A stretch of DNA of 64,000 nucleotides. It comes from a virus. Every line of letters begins with the position of its first letter. Position 1 is the stretch's first letter. This document shows, in pieces, positions 54,810 through 63,070 of the stretch. Where the stretch lies: the IMG/VR virus record IMGVR_UViG_3300036768_001490, positions 118,720-182,719 of that record. The stretch is one strand, 5' to 3'. Below the pieces are notes generated by a model. It saw nothing but the letters and a program-made list of their open reading frames with translations, was not told the DNA's origin and did not search any database. Made by a program: the position numbers and the translations under genes.

Positions 54810-55928
54810 TCACTTTCCCCGCGCCAGGTACTCGTCACGCCAGCGGGCAAACTCGTCCATCGGTTCTTCCGCCCGCAGCAAGCGGGCTACCAGGTCAAAG
54901 ACCTCTGGTTCCTTCTCCCTGTCCACCTCCAAGGGCAGCAGTCCCAACGGCGTGGCAGCCTCCTCGCCCCCGCCGCCCAGAGGCACGTCAACCACGGACA
55001 CCGGCGCAGAAGCACCGCGCTCCGAGGGCGATAGCTCGTGGAAATAGAGGATGGCTCTGCCAGCGGCCACCTTCTCCACCCGGCGCACCGTCTCGGGCAA
55101 ACGGTAGCTGTAGGACACGCGCAGGTAAGGTCGGCGGACATCGTCCGGGTAGCCTTCCTCCTCCGCGCATTGCTCCGCCCGCTCCAGCTCGCCCGGCAAC
55201 GTTCCCAGGAGGCGCTCCAGGTCTTCCGTGCTGGCCACCAGCCCGCCGTCAATCAGGACGCGGCTCTTGAGGCGCTCCCGCCGCCAACTACCATCCCGGT
55301 CCAGAAGGACGTAGAAATGCTCGTGCGGCTCGTCCATCCTCTGGGCGCACGTGGCCCCCGGCGAGCAGACTAACACCGGAGCACCCGCAGCGTTCCGCCG
55401 ACGCTCCAGCCGGAACTGGTGCAAGTCGCCAGTGAGGACATGGTCCACATGCCCGGGCAGCTGAGCAAACTCTCCCTGAGGGACGGCAATGGAGCCCATC
55501 CACTCCCCCCACGCCTGGTGAGCCACCAGCAGGTTGCACTCCGCCGGCACGTCGCGCAGGAACTGCTGGAGCTGGCCGTGCGTCTGAAAGTCGAGGCCGT
55601 AGCAGACGTGCGGCCCCAGGGGCACCACCCGACAGTGCAGGTGCTGGGCGTGCCGGTGGACGGACGGCCAGGGCGGGTCGTCCGTGTCGTGCTGTCCCTG
55701 GATGAAGTAGAAGCCGATGCCGGCCTCCTCCAGGGAGTCGATGAAGCGGGACATGGCATGGATCGCCCGGCTCCGGTTGGACTGCCTGTCGATGCCGTCG
55801 CCGGCCAGCACGACCTGCCGGACCCGGTGCTTCCGGGCAGCCTGGGCAATCTGGGAAAGGGCAAAGAACTCGTCGCCCCGCCGGTCGCGCAGATGCGCGT
55901 CGGCGAAAAACAGGGTGTCGTAGGGCAC
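54810..55928 (-). CDS. sbcD: SbcD/Mre11-like nuclease subunit
   Basis: 372 residues from a GTG at 55928 (AAAGGA about 13 nt upstream). Metallophosphatase motifs in order: F-A-D-A-H-L, L-A-G-D-G-I-D, I-Q-G-Q-H-D, L-L-V-A-H-Q and T-G-D-L-H-Q. The first motif reads D-A-H instead of D-x-H with Ser or Thr, which is within family variation; Q-H-D replaces the usual N-H-D. The C-terminal part would bind the ATPase. It is 21 bp upstream of sbcC in the same operon, the standard order. Confidence 0.9.
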   Translation of the reverse strand: MPYDTLFFADAHLRDRRGDEFFALSQIAQAARKHRVRQVVLAGDGIDRQSNRSRAIHAMSRFIDSLEEAGIGFYFIQGQHDTDDPPWPSVHRHAQHLHCRVVPLGPHVCYGLDFQTHGQLQQFLRDVPAECNLLVAHQAWGEWMGSIAVPQGEFAQLPGHVDHVLTGDLHQFRLERRRNAAGAPVLVCSPGATCAQRMDEPHEHFYVLLDRDGSWRRERLKSRVLIDGGLVASTEDLERLLGTLPGELERAEQCAEEEGYPDDVRRPYLRVSYSYRLPETVRRVEKVAAGRAILYFHELSPSERGASAPVSVVDVPLGGGGEEAATPLGLLPLEVDREKEPEVFDLVARLLRAEEPMDEFARWRDEYLARGK

Positions 55929-55994
55929 GGCCCGGTGCCGTCCTTTCTCTAGTCACCTCCCCGGTGCCAGGAACACTCCAGGCAGACGGGGACA

Positions 55995-56180
55995 TCAATA
56001 ATCCCAGTGGTCGGAGGCGGAGGGTCGCTCGGACAAGACGCGCAGCGTCCTCGGCTGGTAAAACACCTCCTGCTTCTGCTTGCAGTCCTGACAGCGCCGG
56101 ACCCGCTCCGGGTCTGGACTGACGAAGAGCCAGCCGCACTTCATGCACGGACGGACTCCCGCTTCCGGTTGTTCACTCAT
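55995..56180 (-). CDS. Small zinc-ribbon protein
   Basis: 61 residues from the ATG at 56180 (GGGAGG 9 nt upstream). Two C-x-x-C pairs, C-M-K-C-G-W and C-Q-D-C, spaced 17 residues apart, make a typical zinc ribbon. The acidic/aromatic C-terminus ends H-W-D-Y. It may be a transcription or DNA-binding cofactor. Confidence 0.75.
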   Translation of the reverse strand: MSEQPEAGVRPCMKCGWLFVSPDPERVRRCQDCKQKQEVFYQPRTLRVLSERPSASDHWDY

Positions 56181-56323
56181 CTTCTGACACCTCCCTGTGC
56201 CAGGAGCATGTGCTACCACGGCGGACGGTATACCCGGCAGGTGCCTGCCAGAGCATACCGTACCGCGCCAGCCGGCCACAGCCGGCCAGACCGTCTCCTA
56301 TCCCTGGTAACGGTCACGAGTCA

Positions 56324-56428
56324 TCAAGTGCAATAGCCGCCAGCGAAGCCACGCTCCGGGTCGCCGTAGGTGCTACCCAGGCCCAGGACCAACACGCCCA
56401 CACGGACAGCCAGGGATGTAGTCGTCAT
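56324..56428 (-). CDS. Small hydrophobic peptide
   Basis: 34 residues with a strong SD (GAGGAGGGAAGTCC). The N-terminal 20 residues (V-R-V-G-V-L-V-L-G-L-G-S) could form a short transmembrane or signal-like helix, then a Gly-rich end with one Cys. Too short for homology, but the ribosome site and the otherwise empty gap support it. Confidence 0.5.
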   Translation of the reverse strand: MTTTSLAVRVGVLVLGLGSTYGDPERGFAGGYCT

Positions 56429-56512
56429 GGACTTCCCTCCTCAACGGGTACTTGCCGTCCTATGACGGCGTGCAAGAAATCTCCGCCGCCTTCTTCCTGG
56501 TAGCCATCGGTA

Positions 56513-56959
56513 TCACTCCTGGTTCAGCTCCCTCGTGGCCACCAGACGCACACCAGCCTTGACCATCTCGCGGCACAGCAGCTCTTCCGGCGGACAGCTG
56601 CGCAGGAACTCCTCCGCCTCGGCAACCGGAACCTGCCGGTGGTGGGCAATCAGCTCCGCCGGCGTGGCAAACACAGTCAATGAGTCGGGCGGGCAACGGA
56701 GCAGCCCTTCCGGCAACAGCATGTCCCGCCCCACGTTGGCCCGGAAGATGGCAGCTCCGGCGCACTGCAACAGCGCCGGGTCACGGCGATCCGAGGCATA
56801 ACGCGGGTCCATGTGGCACGGAAGCAGGAACGGCCCCCATGCCTGACCGACGTAGACGGCAGGGTCTGCCCCGCCCGTGGTGCCAGGCGAAGTGGAACGG
56901 GAAAACGGGCACTCCGCGCAAGGCTTGCGCCCACTACGACGTTGCGCTGGGACAGCCAT
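56513..56959 (-). CDS. Cys-rich phage protein (C-x-x-C-P-F type)
   Basis: 148 residues from the ATG at 56959 (GGAAGGAGAGG). It has C-A-E-C-P-F-S-R near the N-terminus, then L-P-C-H-M-D, then L-Q-C-A-G-A-A, the order of conserved Cys/His positions known from the phage and actinobacterial DUF6283-type proteins. A metal site is likely. The last 60 residues are helical. Function unknown. Confidence 0.7.
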   Translation of the reverse strand: MAVPAQRRSGRKPCAECPFSRSTSPGTTGGADPAVYVGQAWGPFLLPCHMDPRYASDRRDPALLQCAGAAIFRANVGRDMLLPEGLLRCPPDSLTVFATPAELIAHHRQVPVAEAEEFLRSCPPEELLCREMVKAGVRLVATRELNQE

Positions 56960-57000
56960 AACCTCTCCTTCCCCGAAAAGTAAAGTACCATGTCCCGCCG

Positions 57001-58308
57001 TCACCTCTGAGGTTGAGGCAACTGGCTGGATGCATCTCCACTTACCTCCTCTCCATCTTCTCCTCCCACCTCAGCGCCGTCTGAGCCAACGCTGCCATCT
57101 TCCAGACCTGGCAGCAGACGGAGGCTGCGCCTCCTGGGAGACGTACCCGGACAGGACAGGCTCACCCCCACCAGCTCATCCAGCCCCGACATCAAGGTCA
57201 CGAACCACTCGGGCACCACGCGCTCTCCCTCTGGCCACATGCCCAGCATGGCCGCGACCCGCTCGACTTCCTGTCGCCGGAGGAAATACCGGGCGCGGCA
57301 GCCGATGTCCAGGTACACGTCACCTCTGGCCGTGACCCGGTGGACAAAGAAGCGGCCAAACCGCGGCCGGCTCACGTTCGGCGACCTCTTGCCATCCACG
57401 CGGGTATAGATCCCCCACTTGCGCTCCACACCCGCGCGCACCAGCGGCAGCAGGCCAGCGAAATCACTCACTGCCACCTGCAGGCCACACGATGTCTGCA
57501 CTTCTCCGTTCCAGGGGCGAATGGAGAGAGGCAAGGTGACAGGGGCACCGTCCATCGGCGGAGGATGCGGCAGATCGACGACCTCGCCAATATGCCAGCG
57601 TCGGAGTGCGTGGTTGTAGCGCTGGAGATATTCCTCCACTTCTTCCCGATGGTACGAGTAACGGCGCAAAAACCTCCACCTCTCTATCGCGTCAAAGTAA
57701 TCCGCCAGCACCAGCTGCTCCCTCCGGTCGTACTCCGGGACGCGGAAGCTGTGCTGGATGTTGAAGAAGCGGCAGTAGTCCTCCGCCGATTTCTGGACAT
57801 CCTCCAGATGGTCAAGACGGAATCTCCTGCTGCTCAGGGAGCGCATCATGCGCTCAAACGCCTCGTCGATGCACCGCTGGAAATAGCTCAAGTTGTCCCG
57901 GTGCATCTGGCGGATGGAATCGACCTTGTACCACGACTCATCTTCCAGGGATAGTCTCTCGCCGTTGTTCGCCTGCCTGACATCCTCTGACGAGAAAAGA
58001 AGAGATGGGTAAATTTTCGGCACCTTCCACTTCCAGCGGAAATTGTCGCTGATCCGCCCCCGCACCAGGGACATGTGGCATGCCGTGGTCACACTGTACG
58101 GCCGATAGTCGGTGAAAAGGACGCCACGGTGACAACCATCCGGCATGGCAGAAGGCGCAGGTATGAAGCGGGCAATCGGGAAGTGAGGTCCGTAGCTGTA
58201 AATCGTCTGGCCACGAAAGTACAAACTGCCGCTCCTGTTACGCGCGTGTGGCTGATTCTGCTCCATCCATAACGACACCACGTCGTAGTTGCTCACAACG
58301 GTGCGCAT
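57001..58308 (-). CDS. Unknown 435-residue phage protein
   Basis: SD GGAGGGG. The N-terminus (S-N-Y-D-V-V-S-L-W, then G-S-L-Y-F-R-G-Q-T-I-Y-S-Y-G-P-H-F-P-I-A-R) has a beta-rich pattern I have met in other phage hypothetical proteins. A long helical middle with Arg/Tyr-rich segments and a beta C-terminal domain follow, then an acidic Gly/Ser tail. No catalytic residues can be assigned. Confidence 0.75.
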   Translation of the reverse strand: MRTVVSNYDVVSLWMEQNQPHARNRSGSLYFRGQTIYSYGPHFPIARFIPAPSAMPDGCHRGVLFTDYRPYSVTTACHMSLVRGRISDNFRWKWKVPKIYPSLLFSSEDVRQANNGERLSLEDESWYKVDSIRQMHRDNLSYFQRCIDEAFERMMRSLSSRRFRLDHLEDVQKSAEDYCRFFNIQHSFRVPEYDRREQLVLADYFDAIERWRFLRRYSYHREEVEEYLQRYNHALRRWHIGEVVDLPHPPPMDGAPVTLPLSIRPWNGEVQTSCGLQVAVSDFAGLLPLVRAGVERKWGIYTRVDGKRSPNVSRPRFGRFFVHRVTARGDVYLDIGCRARYFLRRQEVERVAAMLGMWPEGERVVPEWFVTLMSGLDELVGVSLSCPGTSPRRRSLRLLPGLEDGSVGSDGAEVGGEDGEEVSGDASSQLPQPQR

Positions 58309-58329
58309 CCATCCCCTCCTGCCTGCTAG

Positions 58330-58878
58330 TCATCTCAACCGGGAACGACCCGGCCGTGCCGGCTCGTTCCCCTCCGCAGGCGGCGTGCGCCGCGCCGGCG
58401 GCACGTCATAACCCAGGCGGTACATGGCCTCATTCCAGGCAGCCGCCTGCCAGCCAAGAGACGGCGACCGGCCCCGGTAGCTCCGCTCCAGGAAATCCCA
58501 CAGGTCCACCTCCTTCTCCCCAAGGCGCTCCGCCAGCACGGCGCACAGCGCCTTCCGGGCAGAACGGAACAACTCGTCTGTGCCGGTAGCGCCGTCCGCC
58601 GGGTCAAAGACCAAGTGCAGCCACTCCAGCAGGTCATGGCGCCGCTCCCCCACAGAGTAGTTCCAGCACAGCTCGGCGGCAGACAGCAGCGGCACCTGGG
58701 CCGGCCAGCCGCGGTCCGACTTCCGCCGGCAGGCCAGGGACGTGTCTGCCGGTCCCACCGGCGCGGCGTAAGCGCTCAGGTCGAAGATGTCGTCGATGGT
58801 CTCAGGCGCCGGGCTGGACGCCGCCGGCCGGTGGCTGGTCGCCGCCCTCCCCGTCCTGCTTGTCCTGTTCGTCGCCAC
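58330..58878 (-). CDS. Unknown protein overlapping its neighbour
   Basis: 182 residues from the GTG at 58878, with GAGGAGG 6 nt upstream. It overlaps the end of the gene at 58802-59512 by 77 bp in another frame. A basic disordered N-terminus is followed by E-T-I-D-D-I-F-D-L-S-A-Y-A and a helical domain ending in a basic tail. Family unknown. Confidence 0.65.
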   Translation of the reverse strand: MATNRTSRTGRAATSHRPAASSPAPETIDDIFDLSAYAAPVGPADTSLACRRKSDRGWPAQVPLLSAAELCWNYSVGERRHDLLEWLHLVFDPADGATGTDELFRSARKALCAVLAERLGEKEVDLWDFLERSYRGRSPSLGWQAAAWNEAMYRLGYDVPPARRTPPAEGNEPARPGRSRLR

Positions 58879-59512
58879 CTTCCACCTCCTCGGCAATGAG
58901 CCAGACGAATTCGTCCTGGCCGCCCTGGTCCCCACCCGTGCGGCCCAGGGATTTCTCCATCTCCCACTGCACCATCGCCTCGCGGACCTCGTAGGGCACA
59001 AAGGCAGAGCGCAGGACCAGAGCGGCATGGCGCACCAGGGCAGCCCGCCAGCGCAAGCATTCCTGGCAGTCCCATGCCCCCGCGTACATGGAAGTCAGCT
59101 GGTCCCACTGCTGCCGCAGCGATGCCATGTAGCACAGGTGGGCATACTGCATCCGCACGGGCTGCGTCAGGTACGCCTGCCGATGCGGCAGGTCATCGAC
59201 TTCCGGTATGCAAGGGCCGAGGTGCGGCTCCAGCTCGCCGCGCTGGACGTTGATCCAGTCACGCAGTTGCCCCAGCCGGACGAACAGCAACTGAGGAGAT
59301 GCCTCGCCAGGCCAAGGTGGCGGGGCCATGCCGTTATCTTTCCGAGCGTCCATGTCCATTCCTCCTGTGAATGTCCCTGTCCACTTGCGCGCCAGCAAAC
59401 ATGTGCTGTTCAGCGCGCCCCACCGACACTGGCTGAAGCGCCAGTTCCGCCGGATCGTCCTGGCAATAGCCTGGCCCGCGCCCTGGACACGGGCAGACTT
59501 CTTGTTTGCCAT
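58802..59512 (-). CDS. Unknown helical protein with two possible starts
   Basis: 236 residues from the ATG at 59512 (GGGAGG 11 nt upstream), giving a basic N-terminus M-A-N-K-K-S-A-R. A second in-frame ATG at 59353 has an ideal AGGAGG 7 nt upstream and would give 183 residues. Both forms may be made. The core is helical and Trp-rich (residues ~95-200, with W-D-C-Q-E-C-L-R-W); the C-terminus is acidic. A 17-bp A/T box lies 34 bp upstream of the first start. Confidence 0.68.
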   Translation of the reverse strand: MANKKSARVQGAGQAIARTIRRNWRFSQCRWGALNSTCLLARKWTGTFTGGMDMDARKDNGMAPPPWPGEASPQLLFVRLGQLRDWINVQRGELEPHLGPCIPEVDDLPHRQAYLTQPVRMQYAHLCYMASLRQQWDQLTSMYAGAWDCQECLRWRAALVRHAALVLRSAFVPYEVREAMVQWEMEKSLGRTGGDQGGQDEFVWLIAEEVEGGDEQDKQDGEGGDQPPAGGVQPGA

Positions 59513-59544
59513 GCTCGCTTCCACCTCCCGGGCAAGGAAGAGAC

Positions 59545-60456
59545 TCAAAATACGTTTTTTAGAACACCGTACCGGCTCAGCAGACGCTTGCGCCCACTCC
59601 TGCCAGAACTGCGCAGGCTGCGCAGAAACACGTACAGGTACTCAGGCGGCAAACCAGTCAGCAAGTCGCGCGGATAGGCCAGGGCGTTGCCCACGGTGAC
59701 GGCTACGACCTTCCGCACCGAGCGGTGCTTGTCCAGCTGGTGGCAGGCAAACCAGCCATCCGCCGTGGCAATCTCGCGCGGCAGCACGGGCCGGCGCGCC
59801 AGCAGGACGCCTCCCCGGATGGCCGTCAGACCGTCCGTCCGCGGCACGACACGGAGCAGCACGGCGCCGCCCTCCGCCCGCGCCCGGTCGTACTCGATGC
59901 GGCGAAAGGAACGGTTGGCGTCGTACCACAGATCCAGGTTCCGTTGCAGCCGGACCAGCGGGCGCTCATCCGGCACGATCTCGCCCTCGTCCTGGTAGAA
60001 CTCGTTGCGGTAGCCGACCAGATACCAGCCCTTCTCGGGACGGCGCAGCCTGCCGTCCTCGGACCGGTACGGGCCGTCGCCATACAAGGCGCGCTCGACC
60101 GCGTTGTACACCAGGATCACCTGCCTGCCGTAGCAGAAAGGGCACAGCTGCCGCAGTCGGCAGCAGCGGACGCGGCACTTCCCCATGTCACAGTCCACGC
60201 CAAACGGCGGGCAGTTCCGCAGCTGTGGTAACGACCTGGCCGCGTCCCAGCCGACCCACAGCAAGCCGCGCAGGGCCAGGTGCCACAGGGAACGTACCCT
60301 GCGCAAGGCGTCCACCACGCCGGCGGCACCGCGCCGCGCCCATGTCGCCCCCACCAGCGGGGTCAGGACGGCAATGCGGGCGGCATGGTAGCGGCCGGCG
60401 TGACGGACGCGCGAGACCACAAAGTCGATGTTACCGTCCAGATGATGGTCGTCCAT
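59545..60456 (-). CDS. Zinc-cluster protein, replication-protein-like
   Basis: 303 residues from the ATG at 60456, which lacks an SD. Residues ~90-112 hold a Cys-rich cluster (C-D-M-G-K-C-R-V-R-C-C, then L-C-P-F-C-Y-G-R), likely binding one or two zinc ions. The rest is basic alpha/beta with G-W-Y-L-V-G-Y-R-N-E-F-Y and G-W-F-A-C-H-Q-L-D-K-H. It recalls phage proteins with a C-P-x-C-Y start to a Rep-like domain, but no HUH motif is clear. Confidence 0.68.
   Translation of the reverse strand: MDDHHLDGNIDFVVSRVRHAGRYHAARIAVLTPLVGATWARRGAAGVVDALRRVRSLWHLALRGLLWVGWDAARSLPQLRNCPPFGVDCDMGKCRVRCCRLRQLCPFCYGRQVILVYNAVERALYGDGPYRSEDGRLRRPEKGWYLVGYRNEFYQDEGEIVPDERPLVRLQRNLDLWYDANRSFRRIEYDRARAEGGAVLLRVVPRTDGLTAIRGGVLLARRPVLPREIATADGWFACHQLDKHRSVRKVVAVTVGNALAYPRDLLTGLPPEYLYVFLRSLRSSGRSGRKRLLSRYGVLKNVF
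59546..59562 (-). promoter_or_regulatory. Recurrent A/T-rich 17-bp box, copy at a gene boundary
   Basis: CAAAATACGTTTTTTAG on the plus strand covers the last codons and stop of the gene at 59545 (L-K-N-V-F) and lies 34 bp upstream of the ATG at 59512. It matches the boxes at 26934 and 42402 except in the central dinucleotide. Confidence 0.4.
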
Positions 60457-60601
60457 CGCAGCACACGCACATGGGCACGCACACGTTCCCTACCCAAAGG
60501 AAAGGAGCGCTCCTTCCCGGTGAACCCACGCAACGCACGGTCTCTCCCCTCCCAGCCTCGCCAGCCGGAAGAAGCCCACGCGGACACGGAAAAGCTCCAG
60601 G

Positions 60602-60871
60602 TCAGAAAGGGAAGAGATGGTAGCGGCGGGAGATGACAGGACAGCTCACACGGGCAAAAAGGCGTCCTTGACCAAGCGCACCGAGCGGCAACGCCAGTAG
60701 CTCCCTGGGTGTCCAGGGCTCCGGACGGCCCCACACCAACCGCGTTCCCTCCTCCGCACCGCCGGTCAGAAGATGGTCCCCTCCAGCCAGACCACCCAAC
60801 CGGCTGCAGACCTTATTGTAAGCGCCAGGGATGGTCCAGGCCAGGGACGGGACATCGGGGAGGAAAACAGG
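60602..60871 (-). pseudogene. N-terminally truncated gene remnant
   Basis: An open frame of 89 codons with strongly protein-like content (T-I-P-G-A-Y-N-K-V-C-S-R-L, then G-T-R-L-V-W-G-R-P-E-P-W-T, then R-E-L-L-A-L-P-L-G-A-L-G) has no usable ATG or GTG; only a TTG at 60799 without good SD. A stop lies directly upstream at 60872. It looks like the 3' part of a gene whose 5' end was lost when MORN cluster II was inserted or rearranged. Flanking stretches (60457-60601 and 60872-60957) show only a 14-bp palindrome at 60502-60515. Confidence 0.5.
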
Positions 60872-60957
60872 TCAGACGGCAGACAGACGTCCACGGCGGC
60901 ACGTCATCACCCAACACACACACACGGGAGCCCAGTGCGGAAGACAACCACCGGCGG

Positions 60958-60999
60958 TCATGGTGACATGAGAGCAAAATCCAGCAGCGGAATGGTCAT
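60958..60999 (-). pseudogene. Relic of a MORN gene start
   Basis: An ATG overlapping the stop of the 424-residue MORN gene (ATGA) opens a 13-codon frame whose first bases, ATGACCATTC, equal the start of cluster II MORN genes, then diverge into a stop. It suggests that a further MORN gene once followed and was deleted. Confidence 0.5.
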
Positions 61000-62270
61000 G
61001 GAGTGTAGCTAGCTTGCTCAGGAAGGAACGACACAGGTGCAATGGTCTTGACCAGCTTGCCCGTGTCGTAGATCTCGATGCGGCCGTCCGGATAGGTCCA
61101 TTGGCCGTGCGGCAGGCCATTGCGGTAGTGACCGACGAGGCCATCCGGCCAGATACAGCGACCGTGCCTCCAACCGTTGCGGTAGTGCTCGATGCGGCCG
61201 TCCGGATAGGTCCAGAGGCCGTGCGGCCAACCGTCGCGGTAGTGCTCGACACGACCGTCCGGCCAGGTCCAGCGGCCGTGACGCTTGCCGTCGCGGAAGT
61301 GGCCGACGAGGCCGTCCGGCCAGGTCCAGCGGCCGTGCCTCCAACCGTTGCGGTAGTGCTCGACGCGGCCGTCCGGATAGGTCCATTGTCCGTGCGGCAG
61401 GCCATTGCGGTAGTGCTCGACACGGCCGTCCGGATAGGTCCAGCGGCCATGCTGCAGACCGTCGCGGTAGTGGCCGACACGGCCGTCCGGCCAGGTCCAG
61501 CGGCCGTACGGCTTGTTGCAGCGGTAGTGCTCGACACGACCACTCGGGTAAACCCAGCTGCCGTGCCACTTGCCGTCGCGGTAGTGGAAGACGCGGCCGT
61601 CCGGCCAGGTCCAGCGGCCGTGACGCTTATCGTCGCGGTAGTGGCCGATGCTGCCGTCCGGCCAGACCCAGCGGCCGTGACGCTTATCGTCACGGTAGCG
61701 CTCGACTCGGCCGTCTGGGTAGGTCCAACGGCCGTGAAGCAAACCGTCGCGGAAGTGGCAGACTGCGCCGTCTGAGCAGACCCAGCGCCCGTGCCTCCTA
61801 CCATTCAATGTCATCCCATAGCTGCCATCATCATACATCACCAGCACCCGTTCCCGCTTCCTTGCCTTGCGGACCCGGCACTCCGGGTAGCGCCGCCGGA
61901 CAGACTCCAGGACAGCTTCTGATACGTCTGGATGCAGAACGATCTCCTGCACCTCCATCACCTCGGACCGCAGGCCGAGGTTGCCGACCCGGACCCTGCC
62001 GGAGGCAAGGCAGTGCATGACTGCCATATATGGATCTCCAGGCACTGCCCTGGGAAGCCTCCAGACCGCATGCAACCCTGCCTCATTGCGCAGTTCCCCA
62101 CCATCCGAGAACCGGTTAGCCGTCATGCGATGACTGGTCCATTCAGTGTACCGGTGGGGAGAGATCAGGGTGCCATCCTCAAGCACCCGGCAGACACGGC
62201 TACAGAGAAGGCGGCCATCGTCAGACCTCATCCCGGGAGGAATGAGGATGGAATCCGAATGGATGGTCAT
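60996..62270 (-). CDS. MORN protein with 13 repeats (cluster II)
   Basis: 424 residues. The ATG at 62270 lies 4 bp after the upstream MORN stop, implying coupling. The N-terminal domain (I-L-I-P-P-G-M-R-S-D-D-G-R-L, then A-G-L-H-A-V-W-R-L-P-R-A-V, then H-C-L-A-S-G-R-V-R-V-G) spans ~1-150. Thirteen MORN repeats of exactly 19 residues follow, most reading H-G-R-W-T-Y-P-D-G-R-V-E-H-Y-R-N-G with two variable residues. The 57-bp DNA units are almost identical, a sign of recent expansion. It ends in a short hydrophobic tail. Likely a protein- or membrane-binding scaffold; function unknown. Confidence 0.9.
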   Translation of the reverse strand: MTIHSDSILIPPGMRSDDGRLLCSRVCRVLEDGTLISPHRYTEWTSHRMTANRFSDGGELRNEAGLHAVWRLPRAVPGDPYMAVMHCLASGRVRVGNLGLRSEVMEVQEIVLHPDVSEAVLESVRRRYPECRVRKARKRERVLVMYDDGSYGMTLNGRRHGRWVCSDGAVCHFRDGLLHGRWTYPDGRVERYRDDKRHGRWVWPDGSIGHYRDDKRHGRWTWPDGRVFHYRDGKWHGSWVYPSGRVEHYRCNKPYGRWTWPDGRVGHYRDGLQHGRWTYPDGRVEHYRNGLPHGQWTYPDGRVEHYRNGWRHGRWTWPDGLVGHFRDGKRHGRWTWPDGRVEHYRDGWPHGLWTYPDGRIEHYRNGWRHGRCIWPDGLVGHYRNGLPHGQWTYPDGRIEIYDTGKLVKTIAPVSFLPEQASYTP

Positions 62271-62274
62271 GGTA

Positions 62275-63066
62275 TCACTCAGCTGGGGAAACAGCTGGCA
62301 CGATAGACTTGACCAGCTTGTCCGTGTCGTAAACTTCGATGCGGCCGTCCGGGTAAACCCAGTGCCCGTGCTTCTTGCCGTAACGGTAGCGCTCGATGCG
62401 GCCGTCCGGATAGGTCCAACGGCCGTGAGGCAAGTCGTCACGGTAGCACTCGATGCTGCCGTCCGGCCAGGTCCAGCGCCCGTGTTTCTTGCCGTAGCGG
62501 TAATGGCCGATGCAGCCGTTCGGCCAGGTCCAGCGGCCGTGTTTCTTGCCGTCGCGGTAATGGCCGACTGCGCCGTCTGAGCAGACCCATCGTCCATGCC
62601 GAGCGCCATTCACTGTCATCCCATAGCTGCCACTATCCGCCAGAACCAGCATCCGCTTCCTTGACTTGCGGACCCGACACTCCGGGTAGCGCCGCCGGAC
62701 AGACTCCAGGACTCCGTCTAATACGTCTGGGTGCAGGACAATCTCCCGCACTTCCATCACCTCGGACCGCAGGCCGAGGTCTCCGACCCGGACCCTGCCG
62801 GAGGCCAGGCAGTGAAGGACGGCCTCGTTCGCCGCACTGGGCACAGCGCGAGGCAAGTGCCAGACCGCATGCAACCCTGCCTCATTGCGCAGCTCCACAC
62901 CATCGGTGAACCGGTCAGCCGTCATGCGATGACTGGTCCACTCAGTTCCACGGTAGGGAGAGATCAGGGCACCATCCTCGCGCACCCGGCATACACGGCT
63001 GCAGAGAAGGCGGCCATCGTCAGATCTCATCCCCGGAGGGATGAGGATGGAATCATGGTTGTTCAT
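62275..63066 (-). CDS. MORN protein with 5 repeats (cluster II)
   Basis: 263 residues. ATG 4 bp after the upstream MORN stop (TGATACCATG). Same N-terminal domain as the neighbours, more than 80 % identical by eye, then five 19-residue repeats and the tail V-K-S-I-V-P-A-V-S-P-A-E. The tail is shared with the next gene and recognisable in the cluster I leader relics. Part of a polycistronic run of MORN genes without terminators between them. Confidence 0.9.
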   Translation of the reverse strand: MNNHDSILIPPGMRSDDGRLLCSRVCRVREDGALISPYRGTEWTSHRMTADRFTDGVELRNEAGLHAVWHLPRAVPSAANEAVLHCLASGRVRVGDLGLRSEVMEVREIVLHPDVLDGVLESVRRRYPECRVRKSRKRMLVLADSGSYGMTVNGARHGRWVCSDGAVGHYRDGKKHGRWTWPNGCIGHYRYGKKHGRWTWPDGSIECYRDDLPHGRWTYPDGRIERYRYGKKHGHWVYPDGRIEVYDTDKLVKSIVPAVSPAE

Positions 63067-63070
63067 GGTA

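Noticed and set aside
56460-56507. 15-codon frame with an AGGAG upstream, between two small genes
   Set aside because: Too short to support without expression data; it has no distinctive composition.
61014-62580. Plus-strand Val/Ala/Asp repeat frames and minus-strand Thr/Ala/Ser repeat frames in the MORN region
   Set aside because: These are other readings of the 57-bp MORN units and inherit their periodicity; starts and SDs fit only the MORN frame.
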